The translations under genes and the position numbers were made by a program. From contig JAFGGE010000137.1 of assembly GCA_016930745.1 (NCBI GenBank), positions 1 through 45,028 on the forward strand: a DNA stretch of 45,028 nucleotides. The letters are read 5' to 3'. The DNA is from Sedimentisphaerales bacterium. Its GTDB lineage: Bacteria; Planctomycetota; Phycisphaerae; Sedimentisphaerales; Anaerohalosphaeraceae. Below are positions 34,303 to 42,707 of the stretch, piece by piece. Numbering within the stretch: position 1 is the stretch's first letter; each line of letters begins with the position of its first letter. The notes beneath the pieces were generated by a model. That model was not told the origin of the DNA and did not search any database. It saw only the letters and a list, made by a program, of their open reading frames with translations.

Positions 34303-35634
34303 TTACACTCTCCACGGAGCGCGATAGGGTCGTGATAGCATACTATTGGCCTCGGTATCGTTAATGACACGTTCGCGTTTCGGATCCCACTGGATATCGC
34401 GACCCAGCCGCATGGCAATATTGCCCAGATGCGCAATCGTGATCGAGCGGTGGGCCACTTCGATGGGAGCAGCCGGCTCCTTGCGGCTGATCACGCAATC
34501 GATAAAGTTGCGGAAATGATTGTCGCTCTTGTAGAGCTGGATCTCATCGGGGCCGATCTTGCTGTTTTTGATTTCCTCGCTGCTGGCCTCATGCTGTCCC
34601 CGGTTGGCCCAGACCCAGCCGTCGGTTCCGATGAACTTAACCCCGCCGCGCAGCCGGTTGCTGATTTTGAGAACCACATCGTTTTCATAGACGGCATCGA
34701 ATGCATATTCGGTCGCGGTATTCCAAAGGTCATTCTTGTTGAACGTGCCCTTGGCATTGATGATCTTCACCGGGCCGGTCAATTCGGTACCCATGCCCCA
34801 TTGGGCGCAGTCCGGATGGTGGCCGCCCCAGTCGGTGACCTGCCCGCCGGAATAGTCCAGAATCCAGCGGAAATTGACATGGCAGCGGGCCGGGCAATAG
34901 GGCGCCTCGGGCGCAGGGCCAAGCCATAAATTGTAGTTAAAGCCTTCCGGAATCGGCTGGGGCTCCTTGCTCGGATTGGTGCCGACATAATCGGGAGCAC
35001 CGCCCGGCAGGCCGCACTCGACGGTTTGGAGCTTGCCGATCCTGCCGTTGCGAACCAGCTCGCAGGCCCGGCGAAAATTCCAGTCGCTGCGCTGCTGGCT
35101 GCCGCATTGAAAAACACGATTGTACCGCTGGACGGCCCGCACCATCGCCCTGCCATCGGCTATAGTCAGCGACAGCGGCTTTTGTCCATAGATATCTTTG
35201 CCGGCCTTGGCCGCCTCGATCACGGGGATGGCATGCCAGTGGTCGGGCAGCGCCGTCTCGATGGCATCAATATCCCGGCGTGCCAGTAACTCGTGGAAAT
35301 CCTCGTACGCATCACAGGCCAAGTAGTCGGATTTTCCGGTCTTCTGGGCATAGAATTCGTTGACGATCTGCCGGGCCGGTTCACGTCCCCCGACAGCATT
35401 GGACCAGTACCCGTTGCTTTCCTTGTTCACATCACAAACAGCCACTACCTGTACCCGGTCATCCTGCAAAAAGCCCCGCAAGTCGTTGGTGCCCTGATTA
35501 CCCACCCCGATAAATCCCATCGTGATGCGGTTGCTCGGAGCATTCGCCCCGAATACACTCGAGGGAACTATTACCGGGGCTCCAAACGCCACCGCCGTTA
35601 TCTTTGCAAATTCACGCCGTGTGATTCGTTTCAT
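34303..35634 (-). CDS. Tat-exported Gfo/Idh/MocA-family oxidoreductase
   Basis: A 443-residue NAD(P)-dependent sugar oxidoreductase-family protein with a twin-arginine signal (ITRREFAKITAVAFGAP), hence probably folded with its cofactor and exported to the periplasm. The Rossmann motif is GFIGVGNQG, followed by VVAVCDVN, ALPDHWHAIPVIEAAKAGK and YGQKPLSLT. The usual catalytic E-K-P reads Q-K-P here, keeping the Lys. The C-terminal part contains WILDYSGGQVTDWGGHHPDC, seen in many planctomycete members. ATG 35634 is chosen for AAAGG nine bases upstream and the clean Tat signal. Some relatives are NAD-dependent glycosidases (GH109), so hydrolysis or epimerisation is as possible as oxidation. Confidence 0.9.
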   Translation of the reverse strand: MKRITRREFAKITAVAFGAPVIVPSSVFGANAPSNRITMGFIGVGNQGTNDLRGFLQDDRVQVVAVCDVNKESNGYWSNAVGGREPARQIVNEFYAQKTGKSDYLACDAYEDFHELLARRDIDAIETALPDHWHAIPVIEAAKAGKDIYGQKPLSLTIADGRAMVRAVQRYNRVFQCGSQQRSDWNFRRACELVRNGRIGKLQTVECGLPGGAPDYVGTNPSKEPQPIPEGFNYNLWLGPAPEAPYCPARCHVNFRWILDYSGGQVTDWGGHHPDCAQWGMGTELTGPVKIINAKGTFNKNDLWNTATEYAFDAVYENDVVLKISNRLRGGVKFIGTDGWVWANRGQHEASSEEIKNSKIGPDEIQLYKSDNHFRNFIDCVISRKEPAAPIEVAHRSITIAHLGNIAMRLGRDIQWDPKRERVINDTEANSMLSRPYRAPWRV

Positions 35635-35709
35635 TTTTGATGACCTTTCCATAAGAAACAGTCCTTCCCTTGCCCTGGGCAAAGGATGAAACCGCTTTAT
35701 CTCCTGAAT

Positions 35710-36660
35710 TCATTTGACTTGAGAGGCATATCGATTCTGCATCTGTTTCCATACTGTAATGGATTGTTTCAGATTGTCCTTCGGATCGCCGGCAATGCCA
35801 TACCCCTGCAAGCCGATGGGACCGCGATAGCCCAGGTCCCGCAATAGTGCGACAACTTCGTATACATCGAACGATCCGGCTCCCAGCGGCTGGATCAACC
35901 GGTCCCAATTCATTTGCCTCGTGTCGCCGGCATCGGCGCCATTGATTGTGACCTGAAACAGAAAAGGAAACGCCGTCTTCAGGTCTTCTCGGATCGTTTC
36001 GGCCCCGACCACCTTCAAGTGGTGACACAGGTTAAAGGTTACGCCGACGTTTCTGCGATTGGCCTTTTCGGCGATACGAATCGCATCATTCACCGTTTCG
36101 ATATAAAAGCCCGTATGCGGATAAATGGCTATTTTGACCTTCTGCTCGTGGGCAAAATCGGCCAGTTCTCGAACCGCCATCACAGCGACGTCGTCGCCGT
36201 CCTGCAATGTCCGCTTGTATTGTTTACTGGTAACGAAAATCCAGAGCATAGCGCCGGTGTTCTTAAAATGGCGAATCACGTCACTGACGGCAGGATCGAC
36301 TTTCACTTCCGCGTCCAGATTCATTTCTAGGTAGGTATTGAATACACCAAGACCCTGAGCCTTCATGGCGGAAACATATGCATCGATATCTTTAACGCCG
36401 CCGTGACCATAGCCGTCATAATCCAGGTCTTTGAGCAAGGAGGCAACTTGTTCCGGCGTCCGGTCCTTCCATGTCCAGACATTGGTATCCATGGCATAGA
36501 ACGGATTATCCAGCCTCTTGACCTCGACCGATAGTGCGGTTGGCACAAGGAATATGAGAAAAATCAAAGCAAGACAACTTTGAAAGGACAACTTTCTAAT
36601 CCCTTGTGCTATCGCGGTATTTCCATTCCAGACCAGACTCCGGACCCTGTGTGTTTTCAT
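35710..36660 (-). CDS. Secreted sugar phosphate isomerase/epimerase-like TIM barrel
   Basis: A 316-residue protein of the xylose isomerase-like/AP endonuclease 2 superfamily with an N-terminal hydrophobic export segment (CLALIFLIFLVPTALS, about 29-44). The barrel shows LDYDGYGHGGVKDIDAYVS, KIAIYPHTGFYIETVNDA, NVGVTFNLCHHLKVVG (metal-ligand-like His), LFQVTINGADAGD and YRGPIGLQGYGIAGDP. Such proteins isomerise or epimerise sugars with a divalent metal; export suggests periplasmic action with the Tat-exported oxidoreductases on both sides. The start has GGGAGGA seven bases upstream. The substrate is unknown. Confidence 0.83.
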   Translation of the reverse strand: MKTHRVRSLVWNGNTAIAQGIRKLSFQSCLALIFLIFLVPTALSVEVKRLDNPFYAMDTNVWTWKDRTPEQVASLLKDLDYDGYGHGGVKDIDAYVSAMKAQGLGVFNTYLEMNLDAEVKVDPAVSDVIRHFKNTGAMLWIFVTSKQYKRTLQDGDDVAVMAVRELADFAHEQKVKIAIYPHTGFYIETVNDAIRIAEKANRRNVGVTFNLCHHLKVVGAETIREDLKTAFPFLFQVTINGADAGDTRQMNWDRLIQPLGAGSFDVYEVVALLRDLGYRGPIGLQGYGIAGDPKDNLKQSITVWKQMQNRYASQVK

Positions 36661-36685
36661 AATATCCTCCCACTCATTATTTGCA

Positions 36686-37981
36686 TTATGTCAACCGCCA
36701 CGGACTTCGCATCGGTCGCGACATCATTCGATCGGCTTCGGCATCTCCCATGAAACGTTCCCTTTCCGGATCCCATTTGAGTTTCCGCCCCAATTTGATC
36801 GCGATATTGGCCAGGTGGCAGACCGTCGCGACGCGATGCCCGATATCTACGGGGAAATAGGGATCCTTGCGGCTCTTGACGCAATCGAGAAAATCACGAT
36901 GCTCCCCGGCCGGATTCGTGTAAAGGTGAATTTCTTCGGGTTCGATGACGCTATTGAGGATCTCGGGATTACCGGCCTCCAGCGGTCCCAGCCAGCCGCG
37001 GTTACCCACCCAGCCATCGGACCCGATAAATTTGATGCTCGGATTGCCCGGTTTGCAGGTCATCTCTACGCCGTTGGCGTAACGGTACGTCACATCGTAA
37101 TCCTTGACCGTATTGTACAGGCCCCCTTCCCAATAGGTGCCTGTGCCTTCGATCTCCACAGGCCCGGAGCGTTCGGTGTCGTTGGCCCACTGGGCCGTAT
37201 CGAACAGGTGCGTCCCCCAGTCGCAGATGATCCCGCCGGAATAATCCCAGATCCAGCGGAAATTGAAATGCACACGATCTTTTGTGTACGGCGCATAGGG
37301 AGCCGGACCAAGCCACATCTCCCAGTCGAGTTCCGGCGGCACCGGCTGGGGAGCAGGATCTCCCGGCCCATCCGGCTGCTTGGGCAGGATCACCTCGATC
37401 CGCTGCAGCTTGCCGATCCGCCCATTACGAACCAGTTCGGCCATTCGATGATACACCCGCTCCGAGCGGTCCTCGGTGCTGGTCTGGAAGACCTTGCCGT
37501 AGCGGCGGACCGTTCGGACCAGGATTTTACCCTCCTCAATCGTCAGCGTGGGCTTTTCGCATTGCACATCCTTGCCGGCCTTGATCGCCATCACGCTCAT
37601 CAGGACGTGCCAGTGGTCGGGCGTAGAGATCATCACCGCATCGATATCCGGGCGGGCCAGGATATCGCGAAAGTCTTTTGTCGCGGCGCAATCCTGATTG
37701 CCGTACTTTTCATGGACCAGTTTCTGGGCCTGGACCATGTTATTGCTGTCCACATCGCACACCGCCAGCACTTTCGCATCCGGCTGGGGCAAATACATCC
37801 TTAGGTTCCGTCCAATGCCGTGCCCGCCCGTGCCGATAAAACCGACCGTGATCTTCTCGCTGGGAGCCACCGTCCCATCTTTGCCCAATACAGACGATGG
37901 CACGATCTGCGGAACGGCGACCAGGGCGCTCAGAGCAGCGCTGCGGCGCAGGAATGCACGACGATTTATGACTCTTTTCAT
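36686..37981 (-). CDS. Tat-exported Gfo/Idh/MocA-family oxidoreductase
   Basis: A 431-residue paralogue of the oxidoreductase encoded two genes downstream. The Tat signal reads NRRAFLRRSAALSALVAVP. The Rossmann motif is GFIGTGGHGIGRN, followed by VLAVCDVDSNN, STPDHWHVLMSVMAIKAGK and CEKPTLT with the intact E-K-P catalytic lysine. WIWDYSGGIICDWGTHLFD and GSDGWVGNRGW are typical of planctomycete members. GGAG lies nine bases upstream. The two Tat paralogues flank a secreted TIM-barrel gene, which suggests successive steps on one sugar or glycoside in the periplasm. Confidence 0.91.
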   Translation of the reverse strand: MKRVINRRAFLRRSAALSALVAVPQIVPSSVLGKDGTVAPSEKITVGFIGTGGHGIGRNLRMYLPQPDAKVLAVCDVDSNNMVQAQKLVHEKYGNQDCAATKDFRDILARPDIDAVMISTPDHWHVLMSVMAIKAGKDVQCEKPTLTIEEGKILVRTVRRYGKVFQTSTEDRSERVYHRMAELVRNGRIGKLQRIEVILPKQPDGPGDPAPQPVPPELDWEMWLGPAPYAPYTKDRVHFNFRWIWDYSGGIICDWGTHLFDTAQWANDTERSGPVEIEGTGTYWEGGLYNTVKDYDVTYRYANGVEMTCKPGNPSIKFIGSDGWVGNRGWLGPLEAGNPEILNSVIEPEEIHLYTNPAGEHRDFLDCVKSRKDPYFPVDIGHRVATVCHLANIAIKLGRKLKWDPERERFMGDAEADRMMSRPMRSPWRLT

Positions 37982-37999
37982 CGCTCAAATCTCCTTGTC

Positions 38000-38176
38000 T
38001 TAAAAAGACAACAGCACCTGCCAGATGTACATATATGCCAGGGCCTCATTGTTTTCCCAGATGCGCTGGAACAACTCCTCATCCCCCTGGATCGGAGGCA
38101 GTTCTTTCCGTTTCTGCTCCCATTCGATGCATACGCCGGGTTTTGGCGTCGGCTGCTGGATCTTGATTTCCTTCAT
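38000..38176 (-). CDS. 58-residue small protein between the UroD-family and Gfo/Idh genes
   Basis: An unlisted small gene that I read by hand. It starts MKEIKIQQPTPKPGV, continues CIEWEQKRKELPPIQ, and ends in a helix-like, aromatic-rich tail (IWENNEALAYMYIWQ, then VLLSF) before TAA. AAGGA lies seven bases before the ATG, and the start follows the UroD-family stop by 15 bases on the same strand, so it is well placed for coupled translation. No signal peptide; a single Cys at 16. I do not recognise a family. It could be a partner or subunit of the UroD-family enzyme. The 205-base gap would otherwise be unusually long for this packed operon. Confidence 0.62.
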   Translation of the reverse strand: MKEIKIQQPTPKPGVCIEWEQKRKELPPIQGDEELFQRIWENNEALAYMYIWQVLLSF

Positions 38177-38191
38177 CGGTCCATCCTTTCC

Positions 38192-39394
38192 TTAATACAC
38201 GCCGTATTCGCGCGTGAATTCAGTCATCGCCTTGATGTTCTCAATGCTGATCTCATTCTGCATGATCGCCGAGGCATCCATAATGTACCCGCCATCGCAA
38301 GCCACCTCATCGATGATCCTTTTGCAGAATGCCCGCACCTTGTCCGGCGTTTCATACGCCAGAAGGAAATTCGGGATGCCGCCGCTGATGGCAAACCTGT
38401 GCCCGATCTTCTTGTGTACTTCGAAGAGGTCATCCTGATCGCAGTGAAAGACGATGCTCCCTTCCGGCAATTCCAGAAACGCCTCCAGATGGCGCATCCA
38501 TTTGCCCTCGGCATAGAACAGCACCTGATGACCGTTTCTCCAGATTTCCTGAATGATCGGCTTAAGGGTCGGCCAATAAAGATTGTCGAACTGCTGCTGG
38601 TTGATAAACGGCGTACAGCCCCGGTGCATCCAAAAGCCGATGGGGACGTTCTTTTCCGGATCGGCCCCGGACAGCGCTACATGCAACAGATGCGGCATCA
38701 GAGCCTCGCAGGCCTTGAGCACCTTGTCGGGTCGCTCGAACAGATCCATCGTCAGGCCGATATAGCCGCGCAGCTTATCGGCCAGAATATCGAACGGGGC
38801 CTTGAAGATGCCTGCGATGGCCGAGACCGTTCCGCATTCGGTCCGCAGCCGCTGAATCTGCGGCCCAAATGCCATGAAATAACTCAGCATGGCCATACCG
38901 CCTTTCAAGAATGATAAATTATTACGATAGGTGCTCGGCGAGCCGATCTGGACAACCTCATTCGAAGCCCGAGGCAGCCAGACATTATACAAAAAACCGG
39001 TCGGATCGGCCGCCAGCGCATCGTATTCATCAGACTTCATAAAGGCGTCTTTTTCCGGCGGCTCCCGATACTGAAAGCCTGTATCGACGGGGATCTCCAG
39101 CCCCGGCGTCGCGTAATACTTCAGCCCGATGGCCTGGCTGAGACCCGTCCAGACATAGACCATGTTCGCCACTACCGCATCCCAGTCAAAATCTCCGGCG
39201 CATTGAACGGCGGCCTCAAACGCCATCGTGTAATCATGGGCTACCTGCTGGCAGTTGTACCCGGCATATTTAGCGGTAAACTCGGCGACGAAGGGACGAA
39301 TCGGAATCCGATCGGGTTTCTCATTCCGCATGGCCGTCACATACCGTTTCAATCGCTGCTGGTAAAGCTGCTCTTTGTCCTGTGCCATTGGCAT
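38192..39394 (-). CDS. Uroporphyrinogen decarboxylase-family protein (methyltransferase-like)
   Basis: A 400-residue TIM-barrel protein of the UroD/MtaA/CmuA superfamily. Features are RYVTAMRNEKPDRIPIRPF near the N-terminus, the MTLDLFE-like GLTMDLFERPDKVLKACEAL, GFWMHRGCTPFINQQQFDNLYWPTLKPII, VLFYAEGKWMRHLEAFLELP and FHCDQDDLFEVHKKIGHRFAISGGIPNFLLA. True haem-pathway HemE is shorter and lacks these insertions; the context (sugar enzymes, no haem genes) argues for another role, for instance corrinoid- or folate-linked demethylation. No corrinoid protein is nearby. The start is ambiguous between ATG 39394 and ATG 39388; the second has better spacing to AAGGGA. It is the first gene of this minus-strand group. 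Confidence 0.84.
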   Translation of the reverse strand: MPMAQDKEQLYQQRLKRYVTAMRNEKPDRIPIRPFVAEFTAKYAGYNCQQVAHDYTMAFEAAVQCAGDFDWDAVVANMVYVWTGLSQAIGLKYYATPGLEIPVDTGFQYREPPEKDAFMKSDEYDALAADPTGFLYNVWLPRASNEVVQIGSPSTYRNNLSFLKGGMAMLSYFMAFGPQIQRLRTECGTVSAIAGIFKAPFDILADKLRGYIGLTMDLFERPDKVLKACEALMPHLLHVALSGADPEKNVPIGFWMHRGCTPFINQQQFDNLYWPTLKPIIQEIWRNGHQVLFYAEGKWMRHLEAFLELPEGSIVFHCDQDDLFEVHKKIGHRFAISGGIPNFLLAYETPDKVRAFCKRIIDEVACDGGYIMDASAIMQNEISIENIKAMTEFTREYGVY

Positions 39395-39472
39395 TCCCTT
39401 CCCTGCGGTACTGTATTATAGACTCTATATGGTCGATGAATCGGACCGTTGCGGTTCGGTCGATTCGACTCT

Positions 39473-40501
39473 TTATGCGCTCGCCTTCGGCTCCAGGGTC
39501 AGATCGGCAAATTGCCCGGCCTTATACTTGTGATAGGCCAGGGATGCGACCATGACCGCATTATCCGTACACAGTGATCGCGGGGCAACGCAGAGCGTTC
39601 GTCCTGTAGTGTCGCACAGGTTCTGCAACGCCTCCCGCAGAGCCGAATTGGCCGCCACTCCCCCGCCCAGCAAAACCGTTCGCGCCCCTTTCTGATCGGC
39701 GGCCCTTCGTGTCTTTGCCGCCAGTACATCGATCACCGCCGCCTGAAAAGAAGCGGCAATATCGGCAATTTCCCGGGAAGACATGAATTCGACTCGACTG
39801 GCGCCTTTCATGTCCTGTCCGCGCACATGATACAAAACCGCCGTCTTAAGCCCGCTGAAGGAAAAATCCAGCGAATCGGCGCCCAGCATAGACCGGGGAA
39901 ACAGGATAGCTTTGGGATCTCCCTGCCGGGCCGCTTTTTCAATGCTGGGCCCGCCGGGATAGGGCAGGTTCAAAAGGGTCGCCACCTTGTCAAAGGCCTC
40001 TCCCGCCGCATCATCGATGGTTTTTCCGATCAGCGTCAGATCCACGGCGGAGGCGCATTCATACAGATTGGTATGTCCGCCCGAGACAATTAACGCCACG
40101 GCGGGTAGTTCGATTTGTCGTGAATCGAACATCGCCGATTGCAGATGAGCATGTACATGATTAACGGCGATCAGGGGTTTTTCCCAGATCATCGCCAGCG
40201 ACTTGGCCGCGACCACTCCCACCACCAGCGCCACCACCAGTCCCGGCTGATTGGCCACGGCAATCGCATCCAGGTCTGCGGGGCCCATTAAGGCCATGGA
40301 CAGCGTTTCGGATAGAATCGGATAGATTCGCTCGATATGGGCCCGGCTGGCCACTTCAGGAACCACCCCCCCGTATTTTCGATGAAGATCGACCTGTGAG
40401 GCCACAACCGACGAACGGATGGTACAACCATCGGTTACGATGGCGGCGGCTGTTTCATCGCAACTGGTCTCTATCCCCAGGATGTTGACTGGCTTACTCA
40501 C
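39473..40501 (-). CDS. tsaD: tRNA threonylcarbamoyladenosine synthase subunit TsaD
   Basis: Transfers the threonylcarbamoyl group to A37 of ANN-decoding tRNAs with TsaB and TsaE (not in the window). The 342-residue protein has ILGIETSCDETAAAIV (8-23), KYGGVVPEVASRAH, the metal-binding NHVHAHL (His115 and His119), LIVSGGHTNLY, DDAAGEAFDKVATLL and LGGGVAANSALR. GTG 40501 is chosen because GGAG lies six bases upstream and the conserved sequence begins at once. The open frame reaches 40684 but the extra 61 codons run through the promoter region and look non-coding. Confidence 0.97.
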   Translation of the reverse strand: MSKPVNILGIETSCDETAAAIVTDGCTIRSSVVASQVDLHRKYGGVVPEVASRAHIERIYPILSETLSMALMGPADLDAIAVANQPGLVVALVVGVVAAKSLAMIWEKPLIAVNHVHAHLQSAMFDSRQIELPAVALIVSGGHTNLYECASAVDLTLIGKTIDDAAGEAFDKVATLLNLPYPGGPSIEKAARQGDPKAILFPRSMLGADSLDFSFSGLKTAVLYHVRGQDMKGASRVEFMSSREIADIAASFQAAVIDVLAAKTRRAADQKGARTVLLGGGVAANSALREALQNLCDTTGRTLCVAPRSLCTDNAVMVASLAYHKYKAGQFADLTLEPKASA

Positions 40502-40578
40502 TCTTGGCTCCGGAATCCAGCCTGTTATGGTATCCGGATGCCGCCGAAAAGTCAACCGTTCGAACCTCTGGGAAACCA

Positions 40579-40607
40579 TTGACGGGACAATTATAAGTTT
40601 GTACGAT
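40579..40607 (+). promoter_or_regulatory. Promoter of rnd, overlapping the tsaD promoter
   Basis: TTGACG (40579-40584), 17-base spacer, TACGAT (40602-40607): one mismatch to consensus in the -35 and two in the -10. It lies 59 bases before the rnd start. Its spacer contains the -10 of the opposite tsaD promoter. Confidence 0.6.
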
Positions 40608-40618
40608 ATTTTCGTTAA
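40590..40618 (-). promoter_or_regulatory. Promoter of tsaD, overlapping the rnd promoter
   Basis: On the minus strand TTAACG (40613-40618), 17-base spacer, TATAAT (40590-40595). The -10 is perfect. It lies 89 bases before the tsaD GTG. RNA polymerase cannot sit on both promoters at once. Confidence 0.6.
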
Positions 40619-40665
40619 CAACCTGAATTTATGATGGATTCCGGACGGAAACGGAAAGACGACGC

Positions 40666-41817
40666 GTGAAATCATCCTTTGCATACATCGACAACAACAA
40701 ATCCCTCGCCGAGGCGATACATTTTCTTAAAGACGCTCCCCGGGTCTGCCTGGACACCGAAGCCGACAGTTTTCATCATTTCTATCCGAAAGTGTGCCTG
40801 ATCCAATTGACTGCGATGGAGAAAAATTTCATTATCGATCCGCTCGCATCTCTGGATCTGGAAGGTTTTTTGGAGCTTCTTTCCCAAAAAGTGTTGATCC
40901 TTCACGATGCGGGATATGACCTGCGTATGATGCGATCATCGTTCGGATTTGCCCCTCAAAATCAGATTATAGACACTATGGCGGCGGCGCGATTGCTGGG
41001 CTATGAACAATTCGGACTGATTGCCATGCTGGAACAGGCGCTGGGAATCTTGATGTCCAAGAAGGGGCAAAAATCCGACTGGTCCCGGCGCCCGCTGACA
41101 ACGGCGCAGCTCGATTATGCCATCGAAGACACGAGGCATCTGGAGCGGCTGGCCGATATTCTCCTCCACAAGCTCGAAAAACTCGGACGAATCTCGTGGC
41201 ACCGGGAAAGCTGCGAATGGGTTGTACGGGCCGCCATGGAGCCCCCCAAAGAAAAAAATGCCGAAGCATGGCGTATTAAAGGCAGCCGTTCTTTGAACTC
41301 CCAGGAATTAGCATATGTTCAATCCATCTGGCATTGGCGTCAGGAAGAAGCACGCCAAGCCGATTTGCCTCCCTTTCGAATCATGGGAGATGCGGCCATC
41401 CTGGAACTGGCTCATTGGGCAGTTAACCATCCCGAACAATCGTTGCAGGAAGGTCCCAAGCTGCCGCGGCACTGCAAGAATAAGCGGTTTCATAAACTCG
41501 ACGCCGCTATTCAGCAAGCCCGAACTCTACCCCAGTCCAAATGGCCTGCGCTGAAAGAATATAAAAAGTGTCCGCCCGAAATCCTCCAGGCCCGTCCGCT
41601 GACCGATGCGCTTGTCATGGCCTGTCGAAAAGTCGCAACCCATTTACACATCGAATCCTCCGTATTGGCCTCCCGTACCTGTCTGGAACGAATCGCCATG
41701 GCCCGCCTGTCAACGCGGGAAGGCCTCATGCAATCCGGGCCGCTGATGCAATGGCAGGCAGATCTGTTATTCGACTCCCTTCGGAATACAATAGCCGCCT
41801 ACAAAACGAAATCTTGA
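40666..41817 (+). CDS. rnd: Ribonuclease D
   Basis: A 3'-5' exoribonuclease for tRNA and stable RNA 3'-end maturation. The 383-residue protein has the DEDDy nuclease domain: VCLDTEADSFHH (Asp30, Glu32), LILHDAGYDLRMM (Asp85), IIDTMAAARLLGYEQFGL and AQLDYAIEDTRHL (Tyr151, Asp155). One or two HRDC-type helical domains follow (from RSLNSQELAYVQSIWHWRQ onward). Length is normal. It starts at GTG with GGAAAG seven bases upstream. It is transcribed divergently from tsaD and converges on the TauE gene. Confidence 0.94.
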   Translation: MKSSFAYIDNNKSLAEAIHFLKDAPRVCLDTEADSFHHFYPKVCLIQLTAMEKNFIIDPLASLDLEGFLELLSQKVLILHDAGYDLRMMRSSFGFAPQNQIIDTMAAARLLGYEQFGLIAMLEQALGILMSKKGQKSDWSRRPLTTAQLDYAIEDTRHLERLADILLHKLEKLGRISWHRESCEWVVRAAMEPPKEKNAEAWRIKGSRSLNSQELAYVQSIWHWRQEEARQADLPPFRIMGDAAILELAHWAVNHPEQSLQEGPKLPRHCKNKRFHKLDAAIQQARTLPQSKWPALKEYKKCPPEILQARPLTDALVMACRKVATHLHIESSVLASRTCLERIAMARLSTREGLMQSGPLMQWQADLLFDSLRNTIAAYKTKS

Positions 41818-41838
41818 GTCGATCGCCCATCATACGAT

Positions 41839-41865
41839 AAAAAACGCTTGTGGGATCGAGCGTTT
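41839..41865 (-). terminator. Rho-independent terminator of the Rrf2-TauE operon
   Basis: Arms AAACGCT and AGCGTTT (41842-41848 and 41859-41865) pair perfectly around a 10-base loop. On the minus strand the hairpin is followed directly by T residues (41839-41841 continue the run). The TauE stop codon forms the foot of the stem. It may also slow transcription from rnd in the other direction. Confidence 0.75.
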
Positions 41866-42691
41866 ACTTATTCACAAGGGTTTGGATAATCGTCCATGAA
41901 CCCAGAGTTATCGTCAGGATCGCAATCGCGAGTTTGAGTATATGAGGCTTGATCCATTTGACGCTGCGGGCTGACAATGGCACCGAAACGATGGCTCCAA
42001 GAACAACATAGGGAGCGAGCTTCCAACTCAACGAATTCTTACCCATAATCAAAAACATGACTACGCCGACCAGGCAGGTCAATCCTTCGGCCAGAGAGGT
42101 GATTCCGACGGCATTTTTCCCCTCCACGCCGCAAAGAATCTGACCCGCTGTCACCAAGGGGCCATACCCTCCCCCGCTCATGCCTTTATTAAACGAGGCA
42201 ATCAGTCCGAGAATTGTGATCCGCCGGATCGAAAAAGTCAGCCGGCGTCGATACAGGACCAAAACGAGAAGCCCCATGGTCAATACCAGTACGCCGATGT
42301 ACATCTTCAGCCAGAACTTGGGAATCTTTACCGCCAGCACTACGGCCGCCACCGTACCAACAATGCTGCATAGAGCCAACAGCAGCGCGACCTTTAAGTC
42401 CATGGGCAGGGAGCGGCGAAGGGCCTGAAAATAATTCCTCGGCCGCAACAGTCCTCGTACGTCCAACGCTTCGCTGGAACGCGGCTTGAAGTTCACATTG
42501 CCCTGACGATGATGGCAAATCCCCGCGAAGATACCGCTGGCCAGCTCGCTGAGAAGCACGACCGGCACGATTTCCAGGGGGCTGTATCCCATCAATAGAA
42601 GAATCGGCGTCAGCGTCGTGCCGTAGCCCATGCCCAGCGTGGAATCGACGTATTCACAAAAAAACGCAAGAATGACCAACCCTATCTGCAT
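41864..42691 (-). CDS. TauE/SafE-family sulfite/anion exporter
   Basis: A 275-residue inner-membrane protein with about eight hydrophobic segments in two homologous halves. Each half starts with the family motif: FFCEYVDSTLGMGYGTTLTP near the N-terminus and FNKGMSGGGYGPLVTAGQIL in the middle. Relatives export sulfite, sulfoacetate or other organosulfur anions, or import them. The gene lies 16 bases after an Rrf2-type regulator whose promoter carries an inverted repeat, so expression probably follows that regulator's signal, perhaps a sulfur or redox cue. The transported anion is not determined. Confidence 0.92.
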   Translation of the reverse strand: MQIGLVILAFFCEYVDSTLGMGYGTTLTPILLLMGYSPLEIVPVVLLSELASGIFAGICHHRQGNVNFKPRSSEALDVRGLLRPRNYFQALRRSLPMDLKVALLLALCSIVGTVAAVVLAVKIPKFWLKMYIGVLVLTMGLLVLVLYRRRLTFSIRRITILGLIASFNKGMSGGGYGPLVTAGQILCGVEGKNAVGITSLAEGLTCLVGVVMFLIMGKNSLSWKLAPYVVLGAIVSVPLSARSVKWIKPHILKLAIAILTITLGSWTIIQTLVNK

Positions 42692-42707
42692 GTTCTCCCC
42701 TTTCGTT

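Noticed and set aside
40502..40684. 61-codon N-terminal extension of TsaD
   Set aside because: It runs through two promoters; GTG 40501 has a good ribosome site and matches the conserved start of the family.
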